In this document: positions 42,801-51,914 of the stretch, one piece after another
How the letters are laid out: the number at the start of each line of letters is the position of its first letter
Numbering within the stretch: the stretch's first letter is position 1
Source: Bradyrhizobium sp. dw_411
GTDB lineage: Bacteria > Pseudomonadota > Alphaproteobacteria > Rhizobiales > Xanthobacteraceae
Reading direction: 5' to 3'
Assembly: GCF_018449695.1 (NCBI RefSeq)
Contig: NZ_JAAVUY010000005.1
Coordinates: 124,001 to 188,000 of the forward strand
DNA: 64,000 nt
Program-made: the position numbers and the translations under genes
The notes under the pieces: generated by a model
Told to the model about the DNA's origin: nothing
Databases searched by the model: none
The model's input: the letters and a program-made list of their open reading frames with translations, nothing else

Positions 42801-44614
42801 GGCGCACCCGCCGCGATCGGGATGGGTTCGGACGCGCCCAATCCCAGGTAAGCCTCGATCACCGCCGGATCGCGCCGCACGGCATCGGGCAATCCGGCGG
42901 CGATGACCTTGCCGCGATCGAGGCAGATCAGGCGCTCGGCCAGCGCCGCAAGAAATACCAGGTTGTGTTCGACCACAACTACGGTGATTCCGTCAGCGGC
43001 AAACGTCTTGATCCGCTCGGCGAGATCGAGTTGCTCCTGTTCATTGAGACCGGCGGCTGGCTCATCCAGCAGAACCAGCGCCGGTCCGGTCGCGATGGCG
43101 CGAGCAACTTCCACACGCCGACGCGTGCCGTAGGGCAAACCTCCGCAAGGCTCCATCACGACACTCGTAATACCCAGCCGCTCGGCTGCCGCCATGGCGA
43201 TACGGCGCGCCCGCTCGAGCAGGCGATCGTGGCCGACTGTCGAGATCGCCTTTAACAGCCCCGCGCCATCGATCCCGGCGCGCGCCAGCGCGATGTTATC
43301 GAGCGCGCTGAGATCATCGACCAAGTGGATATGCTGGAACGTCCGCGCGATGCCGCGTCGCGAAATGAGGTGGGCCGGCGCCCCGGTGATGTCCCGACCG
43401 CGAAAAGTCACCTGCCCCTGGTCGCACACATAAAGGCCTGAGATGACGTTGAGCAGCGTCGTCTTTCCCGAACCGTTGGGTCCGATCAGGCCGACAATCT
43501 CGCCGTCCCGCAAAGTGAAGCTGACGCCATCAAGCGCCCGCACCCCACCAAACGCCAGCGTCACGTTCTCCGCTGCGAGAATATGATCGTAATGGCCCGC
43601 AGGCGCGGCCTGCGGCGCCTGCTCCGAGACCGATGGCGGCTTTGGGCCAGGCGAGCGCCCGAAAAGCATCGCGCGTAGCCGCTCGATTGCACCGACAAGA
43701 CCATAAGGCGCGAGGATAAGAACCGATAACGCCGCGAGCCCGTAGGCGATCATGTAATAGTTCTCGAGGACGCGAAACCATTCACGTAAGTGGACGATCA
43801 GGATTGCTCCCAGAATCGCGCCGGCAATACGCGTGCGGCCGCCAATTACGGTCATGGTGAGACACGTCACCATTAAAGCGAGATCGAGATTTTCGGGCGA
43901 TACGACATGAATCACATGCGCCATCAGCGCGCCCGCGGCGCCGCCATAGGCGGCACTGAGAATGAAAGCGGCGAATCGCAGATGGGCGATATTGAGCCCC
44001 AGCGCCGACGCCGCGACCCGATCCTCGCGCATCAGATGGAAGGCCTGACCGTAAAGCCCCCGTGTCACCTGATAGGAAATCAGGCAACCAACAATGACCA
44101 GCCCCCACACGAAATACAAAACCGATCGCCGGTCCGACAAAACGAGGCCGGCAAGATCGATCGATGGAATACCGGGCAGACCGTTGGTGCCGCCAGTGAT
44201 GTCGCTCCACTGGATGGCGAGCAATAACACCACAAGCCCGATGCCCAGCGTCGCCAGCGAAAAATAATGCTCTTCAAGTTTGAGCACGGGCACGCCGACG
44301 ACGACGGCGAGCAGCACCGGCCCCGCGATCGACAACGGGAAAGTCACCAGGAACCCCGCTCCGAAATGCGTCGCGACAATGCCGGTGATGTACCCGCCGA
44401 TTCCAAAGAAAGTCGCCTGCGCCAGCGACACCGCGCCGGCGTGACCGAACACGAACTGGAAGCCGAGCACCAGCAGCGCATAGATTCCGCACAGCGTCAG
44501 AATCCGCATATCATATGGATTGGCAAAAAACAGCGCGTCGGCCGCAAGCGCCGCAGTTGCGAGCACAAGCGGGAGCCGAATGCCGGATAGAAACCAGGAC
44601 AGCAAAACCGACAT
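42797..44614 (-). CDS. LivM-LivG fusion: ABC permease joined to ATPase
   Basis: A 605-residue single chain. Residues ~1-310 are a LivM-type permease (FGHAGAVSLAQATFFGIGGY, and a loop near 190-215). A Pro-rich linker follows (about 320-345), then a LivG ATPase with Walker A GPNGSGKTT (378-386), a degenerate signature LPYGTRRRVEVARAIA, Walker B LVLLDEPAAG and tail AVIEAYLG. The order permease then ATPase is as in some other rhizobial Liv systems. Fusion fixes a 1:1 ratio and leaves LivF as a separate partner. It starts 11 bases after livH. Confidence 0.87.
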   Translation of the reverse strand: MSVLLSWFLSGIRLPLVLATAALAADALFFANPYDMRILTLCGIYALLVLGFQFVFGHAGAVSLAQATFFGIGGYITGIVATHFGAGFLVTFPLSIAGPVLLAVVVGVPVLKLEEHYFSLATLGIGLVVLLLAIQWSDITGGTNGLPGIPSIDLAGLVLSDRRSVLYFVWGLVIVGCLISYQVTRGLYGQAFHLMREDRVAASALGLNIAHLRFAAFILSAAYGGAAGALMAHVIHVVSPENLDLALMVTCLTMTVIGGRTRIAGAILGAILIVHLREWFRVLENYYMIAYGLAALSVLILAPYGLVGAIERLRAMLFGRSPGPKPPSVSEQAPQAAPAGHYDHILAAENVTLAFGGVRALDGVSFTLRDGEIVGLIGPNGSGKTTLLNVISGLYVCDQGQVTFRGRDITGAPAHLISRRGIARTFQHIHLVDDLSALDNIALARAGIDGAGLLKAISTVGHDRLLERARRIAMAAAERLGITSVVMEPCGGLPYGTRRRVEVARAIATGPALVLLDEPAAGLNEQEQLDLAERIKTFAADGITVVVVEHNLVFLAALAERLICLDRGKVIAAGLPDAVRRDPAVIEAYLGLGASEPIPIAAGAP

Positions 44615-44625
44615 CTCCCGTCTGG

Positions 44626-45501
44626 TCAGGCGCGGCGCTGAACGCGTTCGCCGAAGATACCTTGCGGGCGAACAACGAAGATCAGGAGAAGCGTGACGTA
44701 GAGCAAACCTGTCGCCGCCGCATAGGATACATAGGCCGACACCACGACCTGGAACAGCGAGATGATCATGGCACCGATCACAGCGCCTGCGATGCTGCCC
44801 CAGCCGCCGATGACGACGGCGATATAGGCATAGACGCTGAGCGGAATTCCACCGGTCGGATAGACAAAAAACTGGTTGGCCAGCAGCGCGCCGGCGATGC
44901 CCGCCAACGCGGTGCCAAGGCCGAAGGTCGCCGCGATCAGCGCGAAAGCCGGAATGCCGACGGCCTGCGCCATCTGACGATCTTCAGCCGTCGCGCGCAG
45001 CCGGCGTCCGATCTGGGTGCGGGTGAACAGCAGATACTGCGAAGCAATCAGGATCGCAGCCACCACCATCGTGCCGATAGCCTGGACGCTGATCTCGATC
45101 TCGCCGAAATGAGCGACACCGCTTTTCAGGAGCGGCGGGGCCGCATGCGCCTGCGGACCGAACAGCACCACAAATGCGTTTTGCAGGATGATGCCGCACA
45201 ACAACGTACTGATGAACACGGTCGACGGCGGCCGGTTGATCAGGGGAAAATACGCGAGCAGCGCCAGCGCGACGCCAAGCACGAACATGATGACAGCGAC
45301 AAGCGGCAGGAAGTACACAGCCGGAATTTGCGCCAGCGAACCGAGGCCGACGGCGGCGTAGCCGCCGGCCATCACCAGATCACCATGGGCGAAATTAACC
45401 GCGCCGGTCGCATTGACGATGAAGACAAAGCCAAGTGCGACCAGCGCATAGGCTGCGCCGAGAGCCAAACCGTTGATTACGAGTTGAAGGAATGTAATCA
45501 C
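44626..45501 (-). CDS. livH: Branched-chain amino acid-type ABC permease (LivH) of hydrolase-linked importer
   Basis: A 291-residue LivH permease with GLALGAAYALVALGFVFI and AVNFAHGDLVMAGG near the start and GGWGSIAGAVIGAMIISLF towards the end. It partners with the LivM half of the fusion protein that follows. The gap to the binding-protein gene upstream is only 19 bases. Confidence 0.88.
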   Translation of the reverse strand: MITFLQLVINGLALGAAYALVALGFVFIVNATGAVNFAHGDLVMAGGYAAVGLGSLAQIPAVYFLPLVAVIMFVLGVALALLAYFPLINRPPSTVFISTLLCGIILQNAFVVLFGPQAHAAPPLLKSGVAHFGEIEISVQAIGTMVVAAILIASQYLLFTRTQIGRRLRATAEDRQMAQAVGIPAFALIAATFGLGTALAGIAGALLANQFFVYPTGGIPLSVYAYIAVVIGGWGSIAGAVIGAMIISLFQVVVSAYVSYAAATGLLYVTLLLIFVVRPQGIFGERVQRRA

Positions 45502-45520
45502 GGCCGGGCCGGTAGCGGGC

Positions 45521-46699
45521 TCACTTCAACACCATGTCCGGGCCGGCGTAGTGCTCGACGACCTTGGGAATGCGGCTGGTGCCGTCCCAGCAGACGATTT
45601 CGGCGTCGTGGGAAAGATCACCCTTGCCGTTGGACTTGTAGGTCATGGCGACGCCTTCATAGGTCTCCTTTTGCAAGGCCGCACGCAGATCCTCAGGCGT
45701 TTTGGCGCCCTTGGCGATCAGCGTCAGCGCCATCATCACGCCGTCATACTGGCCGAGCGCAAGACCGTCGGGCTCCAGCCCGAACCGCGTCTTGTAAGCG
45801 TCGGCCCATTCCTTGATCTTGGGCGTGGCGCGGGTCTCGGGCGCCGACGGCGTTTCGGCGCAAACATCCTTGAGTTCGGCAGGTTCGAACAGCGCGGTCG
45901 CGGTGGGTTCGACGATCGACGAACTGTTGATGATCGGCAACGTAATCCCCGCCGCCTTGGCCTGCTTGACGATCAACGCCATCGGCGCGGCCACCGAATG
46001 CACGACGATGGCGTCGGCGCCCGATGCCTTCACCTTGGCGAGCAGCGGCGACATGTCCTTGGTGTCCGGCGCGATCGATGAGTCCTCGTAGACCGGCTTG
46101 ACGCCGAGCTTGGTGAAGTCCTCCTTGAGCAAAGCAAAGCCGCCCTGCCCGTACGCGGTCGTGTCGCTGATGAGCGCGATCTTGGTCTTCTTCAACTTTT
46201 CGACCACGTAACGCGCATGCGCTACCTTGATCTCGCGGTCATTGGGCAGGAAACGGAAGATATAGGGATTATCGCTCTCGGTGATCTTGGCCAGACCAGA
46301 AATCGTGAGCAGCGGAACCTTGTATTCCGCCGCGACCGGCATCATCGCCACCATCTCCGTGCCGAACACCGAAACCGCAGCCGCGATCGGCTTACCGTTG
46401 CTCAGCGCCTTGTCGAGCGCGGTAGCGGCGCCTGTCGCCGAAGTGCCCGTATCGAAGACCGGATAGTCGATCGTCTTGCCGCCGGGCGCGTGCTCCAGCG
46501 CCATCACGGCGCCATTTCGCTGGCTGCCGCCTTCGACCGACAGAAAGCCCGTAATCGGCATGACGATCGGGAGATAAGCATCGGCGGACCTTGCAAGCCC
46601 GGACGATAGCGCAACCAGACTCAGGCCAAGCATTACGGCCGAACCGTATCGCCACTGCCGCCCGTCACGCCATGAAGTCGAAAGCGCAGAATTTTTCAT
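45521..46699 (-). CDS. Liv-type ABC substrate-binding protein of hydrolase-linked importer
   Basis: A 392-residue periplasmic binding protein. A long signal region (WRYGSAVMLGLSLVALSSGLARSADA) precedes the mature start LPIVMPITGFLSVEGGSQRN; the phrase ITGFLSVEG replaces the usual LSG of amino-acid-binding LivK, so the ligand may not be a plain amino acid. The start at 46699 is chosen because AGAGGA is about ten bases upstream; starts at 46708 and 46741 are also in frame. It follows the amidohydrolase gene by 136 bases and has its own candidate promoter. Confidence 0.83.
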   Translation of the reverse strand: MKNSALSTSWRDGRQWRYGSAVMLGLSLVALSSGLARSADAYLPIVMPITGFLSVEGGSQRNGAVMALEHAPGGKTIDYPVFDTGTSATGAATALDKALSNGKPIAAAVSVFGTEMVAMMPVAAEYKVPLLTISGLAKITESDNPYIFRFLPNDREIKVAHARYVVEKLKKTKIALISDTTAYGQGGFALLKEDFTKLGVKPVYEDSSIAPDTKDMSPLLAKVKASGADAIVVHSVAAPMALIVKQAKAAGITLPIINSSSIVEPTATALFEPAELKDVCAETPSAPETRATPKIKEWADAYKTRFGLEPDGLALGQYDGVMMALTLIAKGAKTPEDLRAALQKETYEGVAMTYKSNGKGDLSHDAEIVCWDGTSRIPKVVEHYAGPDMVLK

Positions 46700-46761
46700 G
46701 AGTACCATTCCTCTGGTTGGACGCAGCTTTCCGGCACTCAACTGCGAATAAAAAAGATTTC

Positions 46762-46799
46762 TTCCTAGGAATACTGGCGTGGGGCATTTTACCTGTCAA
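46762..46799 (-). promoter_or_regulatory. Candidate promoter with TTCCTAGGAA dyad upstream of the Liv-type binding-protein gene
   Basis: Read on the minus strand, TTGACA occurs at 46799-46794 with a weak -10 (CAGTAT) 17 bases later. A perfect 10-base palindrome TTCCTAGGAA lies at 46762-46771, just at and after the -10. The arrangement suggests a repressible internal promoter ahead of the binding-protein gene, within the longer operon. Confidence 0.4.
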
Positions 46800-46835
46800 G
46801 GACAAAAGCTCGGCGATGGCTCAACCGCGGCTTGC

Positions 46836-48344
46836 TCAGGACTCGTGCGGCAATCCCAGCCGGTGGACGTGATAGGGTTCGCACGCCAGGTTGTGACAAA
46901 AATGGCCAACGATCGATTGCAGGTCTTTTGCGAATGACCGCATCGGCGCGTTGGCCGTGAACAGCCGCTCCGCAGCAGCGGTGGCGTCGCGCCGGAGCTT
47001 CTTTTCATCGATCGTCGTCAGCCGGCCATGATCGAGCACCATGCGGCCGCCGATCATGACACTATCGACCGCGCCACCGTTTTCGGTGAACACGATCTGC
47101 GTGATCATGTCATGGCACGGCACGTAGTTGATGTGGCCGAGATCGAGGAACACGATGTCGGCCTTGAAACCAGGCGCGATCTCGCCAACCTTGCCGCCGA
47201 GACCCATGGCGCGGGCGCTTCCGACGGTCGCCATATGCAGGACTTCGTCGGGACCCAGCCACTGCTCGAAATCCGGCGTCTGCACCCGCGAAATCAACGC
47301 GGCCAACCGTGTCGATTCGAACATGTTGAGCTGGTCGGAACTGTTGGTCGCATCGGTCGCGATGCCGACATTGATACCGCGATCCAGTGCCGGACGCAGA
47401 TGCGCCAGTCCTGACCCGAACCGCATATTGCTCACCGGGGCGTGCACGATCGAGGCGCCATTGTCCGACAGGCGTCCGAGATCGTCACGGTCGAGCCAGA
47501 TCGCATGCGCCGCGGAAAAATGCGGACCGAGCATGCCGAGCTGATCCAGATGCGCCGTCAGCGTGCGGCCATATTTGCGCAAACCAATGATCGCCTGCGA
47601 TTTTGTCTCGGCAAGATGGGTTTGCAGAGGCAGCTCATAGTCACGGGCGAGATCGCGACAGCGAACCAGGAATTCGTCACTGCAATGCAAAGGAATGGTC
47701 GGCGCGATCGCGGGCCGGATTAGTTCCCGGTCGAACGGCCAGTCCTGATAGATCGCTTCGAGCGCATCGGCGCTCGCCTGATATGGTGCGAGCTGGAACG
47801 CAATCACCTGCGCCCGCAACGGCTCGGGAATGTTGTCGATCAGATCCGGATAGGCCTGATACAAAGTCTTGTCGGCAAGCATTGGCGCGATCACGGCGCG
47901 GATGCCGGCGTCCTGATAGGCCTTTCCCAACGCCGCCAGACCATCGCGGCTCGGCAAGGGAAACTCAAAGAACAGGTCATAACAGGTCGTACAGCCTTTG
48001 CGGATCATCTCGACCGCCGCCACCAGACCGTTAAGATACTTGTCCTCAAGAGTGCGATGGCCGGTCATCCCCGGCATTGCGTTGAGAAACAGTTCGAGCG
48101 GCCAGCGGTCGCCGACCATTCCCTTGGCGAGGGTTCCGTGGCCATGAACGTGCGCATTGACGAGACCGGGCATCATCGCGCGATCCGAAGCGTCAACGAT
48201 GCGTGCATCCGGAGGCGCATCCATCCCGGCAGGGCCGATCGACAGGATATTGTCACCCTCGATCAGGATATCTGCCGGAGCAGCCTCGCGCCGGCGAATA
48301 TCCACGAGGCGGCCGTTCCGGATGATGGTGAAATGGTCCGCCAT
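46836..48344 (-). CDS. Amidohydrolase, TrzN/AtzA/SsnA-type deaminase or chlorohydrolase family
   Basis: A 502-residue TIM-barrel metal hydrolase. All metal and catalytic positions are present: HxH at His65/His67 (VNAHVHGHG), His243 and Glu246 in QTHLAE, His280 and Asp331 (ATDATNSS). This is the class III group that includes 5'-deoxyadenosine/8-oxoguanine deaminases and s-triazine hydrolases; all replace an exocyclic amine or other leaving group on an N-heterocycle by water. It begins 17 bases after the amidase stop. A methylamine leaving group from an N-methylamino ring would fit the neighbouring pathway, but this is inference. Confidence 0.83.
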   Translation of the reverse strand: MADHFTIIRNGRLVDIRRREAAPADILIEGDNILSIGPAGMDAPPDARIVDASDRAMMPGLVNAHVHGHGTLAKGMVGDRWPLELFLNAMPGMTGHRTLEDKYLNGLVAAVEMIRKGCTTCYDLFFEFPLPSRDGLAALGKAYQDAGIRAVIAPMLADKTLYQAYPDLIDNIPEPLRAQVIAFQLAPYQASADALEAIYQDWPFDRELIRPAIAPTIPLHCSDEFLVRCRDLARDYELPLQTHLAETKSQAIIGLRKYGRTLTAHLDQLGMLGPHFSAAHAIWLDRDDLGRLSDNGASIVHAPVSNMRFGSGLAHLRPALDRGINVGIATDATNSSDQLNMFESTRLAALISRVQTPDFEQWLGPDEVLHMATVGSARAMGLGGKVGEIAPGFKADIVFLDLGHINYVPCHDMITQIVFTENGGAVDSVMIGGRMVLDHGRLTTIDEKKLRRDATAAAERLFTANAPMRSFAKDLQSIVGHFCHNLACEPYHVHRLGLPHES

Positions 48345-48361
48345 GGATGAGAATCACCGCG

Positions 48362-49534
48362 TCATTGAAAATGGGTCGCGGTCCATTCCAACAGACCGCG
48401 ATCGCAGCCGCGCGGAGCGATCAGCGATAATCCGACCGGACAATCGTCGAGGGTCCCCACAGGCAGATTGATTTGCGGCAGCCGCGCCAGCCCTGCAACG
48501 GCCAACAGCGCAAAGGCGCGCGCCCGAAAGGCCTCAAGCTCTTCCGGCGCCGTTTTCAGCTTTGGCGCAATACCGGGCGCGGTCGGCAGGCAAAGCAGGC
48601 AATCGCCGCTGAGCAATTGCGCCATATGCTGCGCGACAATTTCGCGCTTCGGCTTCGCCGTCGCCACGTCATTCGGATCGATGGTTCTCGTCCACTGGAA
48701 CCGCTCACGAATGCCCGGCCCGAACACAGGTTTATGTCGATCGATCCAATCGGAGTGAAACTCCCGGATCTCGTCACCCTGCAGAATACGAAACAGCGCA
48801 GACCATTCCGAGGGATCGCCGGTGTAGACGTTGACGTCGCGTATGGTCGGAAAGGCGGCCTTTACCCGGTCGATCCCCTGTTGCAGCGCGCGCACGATCG
48901 TCGGATCGACCGCGGCAAAAGCATCCGCTGCGATCAACAATGATTTCGGCGCCCACGGCGCCGACGGCGGCAGCAAGACATCGCCGACCTGCAGCATCAA
49001 TTCTGACGTTCGCGTAAACCAGCCGACCGTATCGAAACTCGCCGCCAGAGGAACGATCCCGTCCGCCGGGATCAAGCCATGGCTGGTTCGGATGCCGTAG
49101 ATGCCGCCATAGCTGGCGGGCAGACGCACCGAGCCGCCGCAATCCGTTCCCAGCGAGAAATCCACCAGGCCGCCCGAGACTGCCGCAGCCGAGCCGCTGG
49201 AAGAGCCGCCGGGAATGCGACCCGGCGCTTTCGGATTGGTCGGCGTGCCGTAATGCATGTTTTCGCCATTGAGGCTGTAGGCGAGTTCGTCGGTATGAGT
49301 CTTGCCGACCATGCGTGCGCCGGCGTCAAGCAGCCGCTGCACACTCGACGCGGTTCGTTCGGCCGCCGGATGCGTTTCAAGCCAAACCGGATTGCCGTTA
49401 CCGGTGCGATATCCCGCGATATCGTAGACGTCCTTTACCGCCATGGTGAGCCCGGCGAGCGCGCCTGCGCCGCTGCCATCAAGCGCGACGTGGGTATGAC
49501 GCGTGAAGGCGCTGAGGGAATCGTTGGGGATCAT
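48362..49534 (-). CDS. Amidase-signature family amidase (short form)
   Basis: A 390-residue amidase with Lys34 (MAVKD), cis-Ser112 in GGSSSGSAAA and nucleophile Ser135 in DCGGSVRLPAS. It is shorter than the 496-residue amidase on the other strand and closest in layout to the compact AMI1/AtzE-like group. The start overlaps the stop of the CodA-like gene by four bases (ATGA), indicating coupled translation. It probably hydrolyses a linear amide formed after the amidohydrolase step. The two amidases of this region are clearly different proteins, not a recent duplication. Confidence 0.82.
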   Translation of the reverse strand: MIPNDSLSAFTRHTHVALDGSGAGALAGLTMAVKDVYDIAGYRTGNGNPVWLETHPAAERTASSVQRLLDAGARMVGKTHTDELAYSLNGENMHYGTPTNPKAPGRIPGGSSSGSAAAVSGGLVDFSLGTDCGGSVRLPASYGGIYGIRTSHGLIPADGIVPLAASFDTVGWFTRTSELMLQVGDVLLPPSAPWAPKSLLIAADAFAAVDPTIVRALQQGIDRVKAAFPTIRDVNVYTGDPSEWSALFRILQGDEIREFHSDWIDRHKPVFGPGIRERFQWTRTIDPNDVATAKPKREIVAQHMAQLLSGDCLLCLPTAPGIAPKLKTAPEELEAFRARAFALLAVAGLARLPQINLPVGTLDDCPVGLSLIAPRGCDRGLLEWTATHFQ

Positions 49535-50763
49535 TGTGGCCTGTGCAGTTTGGCGGGCTGACGCGAGACCGTCTGGCGGCCGCGCTTGAAGGCGTAGAGT
49601 ACCGGCGTCAATTCCGCGACCGCCATCTCCGGCTCGGTCGCATCCAGTACGATCAGATCGGCGGATTTGCCGACCGCCGTGCCGTAGTCCTTGAGACGCA
49701 TCAGATGGGCCGGCCGTTTCGTGACCATGTCGAAGCAGGCCTTCATATCGGACTGCTTACCGACCTGGCAGATGTTGGCGTACAAATTGGCCATGCGGAG
49801 CGGTGAGCAGTCGCCGAACGGCGTAAACGGATTGAGGATATTGTTGCTCGACAGCGTGCAATTGACGCCATGATGCAGCAGCTTGTGCGCTGGCACGACA
49901 CCGCGGGGGGCATTGTGGTCATGCGTATGATTGCGGCCCATCAGAAACAGGTCGGTGGACGGCAGCACCGTCAGCGTCACGCCGGCATCCGCGAGCCGCC
50001 TGGCGGTCGCCTCGAAGGCCGGCATTGAAAGGCTGGTCGCCCGGGTGACGTGGCCGATCGCGACGCGGCCGCCATATTTATGCTCGTCGGTGCGCCGGCA
50101 AACATGTTCGAGATCCATGTTGTCGGCGGTCGGACCGAAATCCAGATGCATGTCGATGTCGATATCGAACTCTCGCGCCATCTCGAACACGCGATCGATC
50201 TGCCCGGGCGGATTGCTGTCGGTATAGGGCGCACCGCCGACCACGCGGCATCCACGCTTGAGCGCCTCCATCATCAATTCATCGGTGCCGGGATTGTTGA
50301 GCAGGCCCTCTTGCGGAAAGACGCAGATATCGAGGTCGATGGCCCAGGCATATTCCTTGATCAACGGCATGACGCCTTCGAGGCTGCGCAGCCCGACGCC
50401 CGGATCCACTTCGAGATGCGTGCGCATATGGGTCGTACCCTGGAGAATGGCTTTTTCCAGCGTGCGCCTCGCACGGGCATTCACATCTTCCGGCGTAAAA
50501 GCCAGTTTGGCCTTGGCGGCCTCTGCGATCGCCTCTTCCAGATCGCCGCGATCCGACTTGCAGCGATCGAGAATGCAGGACTTGTCGAGATGAATATGGG
50601 TTTCGATAAATCCGGCAGAGACCAGCCGGCCGCCGAGATCGATGGTCTCGCCTTCGGCGGAAAGCGCAGGAGACAAGGCGGCGATCTTGCCCTTGTCGAT
50701 GCCGATATCGGTGAGGCTATCCTCCGCACCGACGAGGCGCGCATTTCTGAGAATGAGATCCAT
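49531..50763 (-). CDS. Cytosine deaminase-family amidohydrolase with altered active site
   Basis: A 410-residue amidohydrolase of the CodA/AtzC group. The metal site HxH is at His56/His58 in ETHIHLDKS, His206 in MHLDFG, and His238 in IGHVT. Two positions that are catalytic in E. coli CodA differ by my manual alignment: the Glu of HCDE reads Phe209 and the metal/catalytic Asp of GHDD reads Asn307 (SSNN). So it may not deaminate cytosine; a distinct ring or amide hydrolysis is possible. The start at 50763 has AGAGG upstream. It heads the operon and has a TTGACA promoter about 190 bases upstream. Confidence 0.75.
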   Translation of the reverse strand: MDLILRNARLVGAEDSLTDIGIDKGKIAALSPALSAEGETIDLGGRLVSAGFIETHIHLDKSCILDRCKSDRGDLEEAIAEAAKAKLAFTPEDVNARARRTLEKAILQGTTHMRTHLEVDPGVGLRSLEGVMPLIKEYAWAIDLDICVFPQEGLLNNPGTDELMMEALKRGCRVVGGAPYTDSNPPGQIDRVFEMAREFDIDIDMHLDFGPTADNMDLEHVCRRTDEHKYGGRVAIGHVTRATSLSMPAFEATARRLADAGVTLTVLPSTDLFLMGRNHTHDHNAPRGVVPAHKLLHHGVNCTLSSNNILNPFTPFGDCSPLRMANLYANICQVGKQSDMKACFDMVTKRPAHLMRLKDYGTAVGKSADLIVLDATEPEMAVAELTPVLYAFKRGRQTVSRQPAKLHRPQ

Positions 50764-51073
50764 GGGCCTCTTACCCTGTTGATTGTTTTCCGACGGAAGC
50801 TGGCCAGCCGATCCGCGGGTGAGCGTCGAAACAGACCCGAGCAAACCCGTGTGCTGCTTCACCGCGCCGTTTAACGGCACCGGCATGCGCCGGCCGAACG
50901 ACAATGCCCTGATCAGCGAAGCCCGCGGATGATCAGAAAAATTTTCCTAGTTGTCAATTGAATATCCTGAGAAGAAAGAAGCGTTCACCCGGGGAACACT
51001 GGATTGGCTGCATCACCATGCATTGTCTGCGTCTGGACCGCAGAAATTGCAGTCAGCGCGCAACCGACGATGG
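50764..51073. other. Upstream region of the hydrolase-importer operon
   Basis: This 310-base gap lies between the CodA-like gene and the XRE-cupin gene, both on the minus strand. The only recognisable content is the promoter and dyad at 50929-50957; no small gene with a convincing ribosome-binding site is seen. Confidence 0.4.
50929..50957 (-). promoter_or_regulatory. Candidate promoter with GGAAAA/TTTTTC dyad upstream of the hydrolase-importer operon
   Basis: On the minus strand TTGACA (50957-50952) and GATCAT (50934-50929) are 17 bases apart, a good sigma-70 match in the -35 and 4 of 6 in the -10. The near-perfect dyad AGGAAAATTTTTCT (50948-50935) fills the spacer, a position suited to repression. 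Confidence 0.45.
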
Positions 51074-51763
51074 CTAACGCCGCGGATAGATAATGATCGA
51101 TAGATATTCCATCGGCGCCTTGATCAGTTCTTCCGGACCGTGGCGCGCCGCCGCGTCGAAAAACAGCGCATCGCCGGGTTCAAGCAGATAGGTCCGGTCG
51201 GCGTGACGATATCGCACCTTGCCCGACAGCATGTAGATGAACTCGACACCGACATGGCGGAAATTGGTATAGGGAAGCGCATCCTGCTTGAGCGTGATCA
51301 GAAAGGGCTCGACGCCGATGTCGCCGGCAAGGGAATGGCCGAGCAGATCGTAGAGATGCCCGGCCTTGGTGCCCCGCCGCTCGATGCGCACCCCCTGCCC
51401 GGCTTTCACAAAAGAGCAATCGCGCCGTTCATCCGATTCGGCGAACAGGCTGCTGATCGAAACGTTGAGCGCTTTCGCGAGCGCCCCGATCGTCGACAGC
51501 GACGGCGAAATCGACCCATTCTCGATTTTGGACAGCATGCCGGCCGAGATGCCGGCCGCAGTACCGAGCTCCGCGACGGTCAGATCAAGGCCCTTGCGCA
51601 GCCGGCGCACTTCGGTGCCGATCTCTTCCTCGACACTTCTCGCCCGCAAATCCGCCGGCGCCAGCGAGCCCGTCAGCAAATCCTCCGCACCGCGCTTGGC
51701 GCCTCGCGCCGGTTTTGCCGGTTTCGAATCCCGGTTTGCTTTCTTCGCCCCTCGGCTAACCAT
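51074..51763 (-). CDS. XRE-family transcriptional regulator with cupin domain
   Basis: A 229-residue regulator. After a basic Lys/Arg/Ala-rich leader of about 45 residues comes a helix-turn-helix (LRKGLDLTVAELGTAAGISA, SKIENGSISPSLSTIGALAK), then a C-terminal cupin barrel ending ARHGPEELIKAPMEYLSIII. HTH-cupin proteins sense small amines, amino acids or related metabolites. It lies between the hydrolase operon and gmaS, all on the minus strand, 151 bases after gmaS. It is the best candidate to control both, and the shared dyads at 46.76, 50.94 and 56.28 kb are possible sites. Confidence 0.85.
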   Translation of the reverse strand: MVSRGAKKANRDSKPAKPARGAKRGAEDLLTGSLAPADLRARSVEEEIGTEVRRLRKGLDLTVAELGTAAGISAGMLSKIENGSISPSLSTIGALAKALNVSISSLFAESDERRDCSFVKAGQGVRIERRGTKAGHLYDLLGHSLAGDIGVEPFLITLKQDALPYTNFRHVGVEFIYMLSGKVRYRHADRTYLLEPGDALFFDAAARHGPEELIKAPMEYLSIIIYPRR

Positions 51764-51914
51764 CCCTGCCCCTTTTGGGTCCCGCGCCAGTTCCAGTCTA
51801 CATCCTTACAGCGCTTTTGGCCGGTACGGAAACGACTGGGTGCATACGATGTATGTTGGCAGGGAAATTACGCGGCCCGCAAGACGACCTATCCTCCCGG
51901 GCACCGCTGCTCGA

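Noticed and set aside
50764..50904. 47-residue N-terminal extension of the CodA-like protein (start at 50904)
   Set aside because: The family begins at MDLILRNARLV; AGAGG precedes the ATG at 50763 and the extension has no family likeness.
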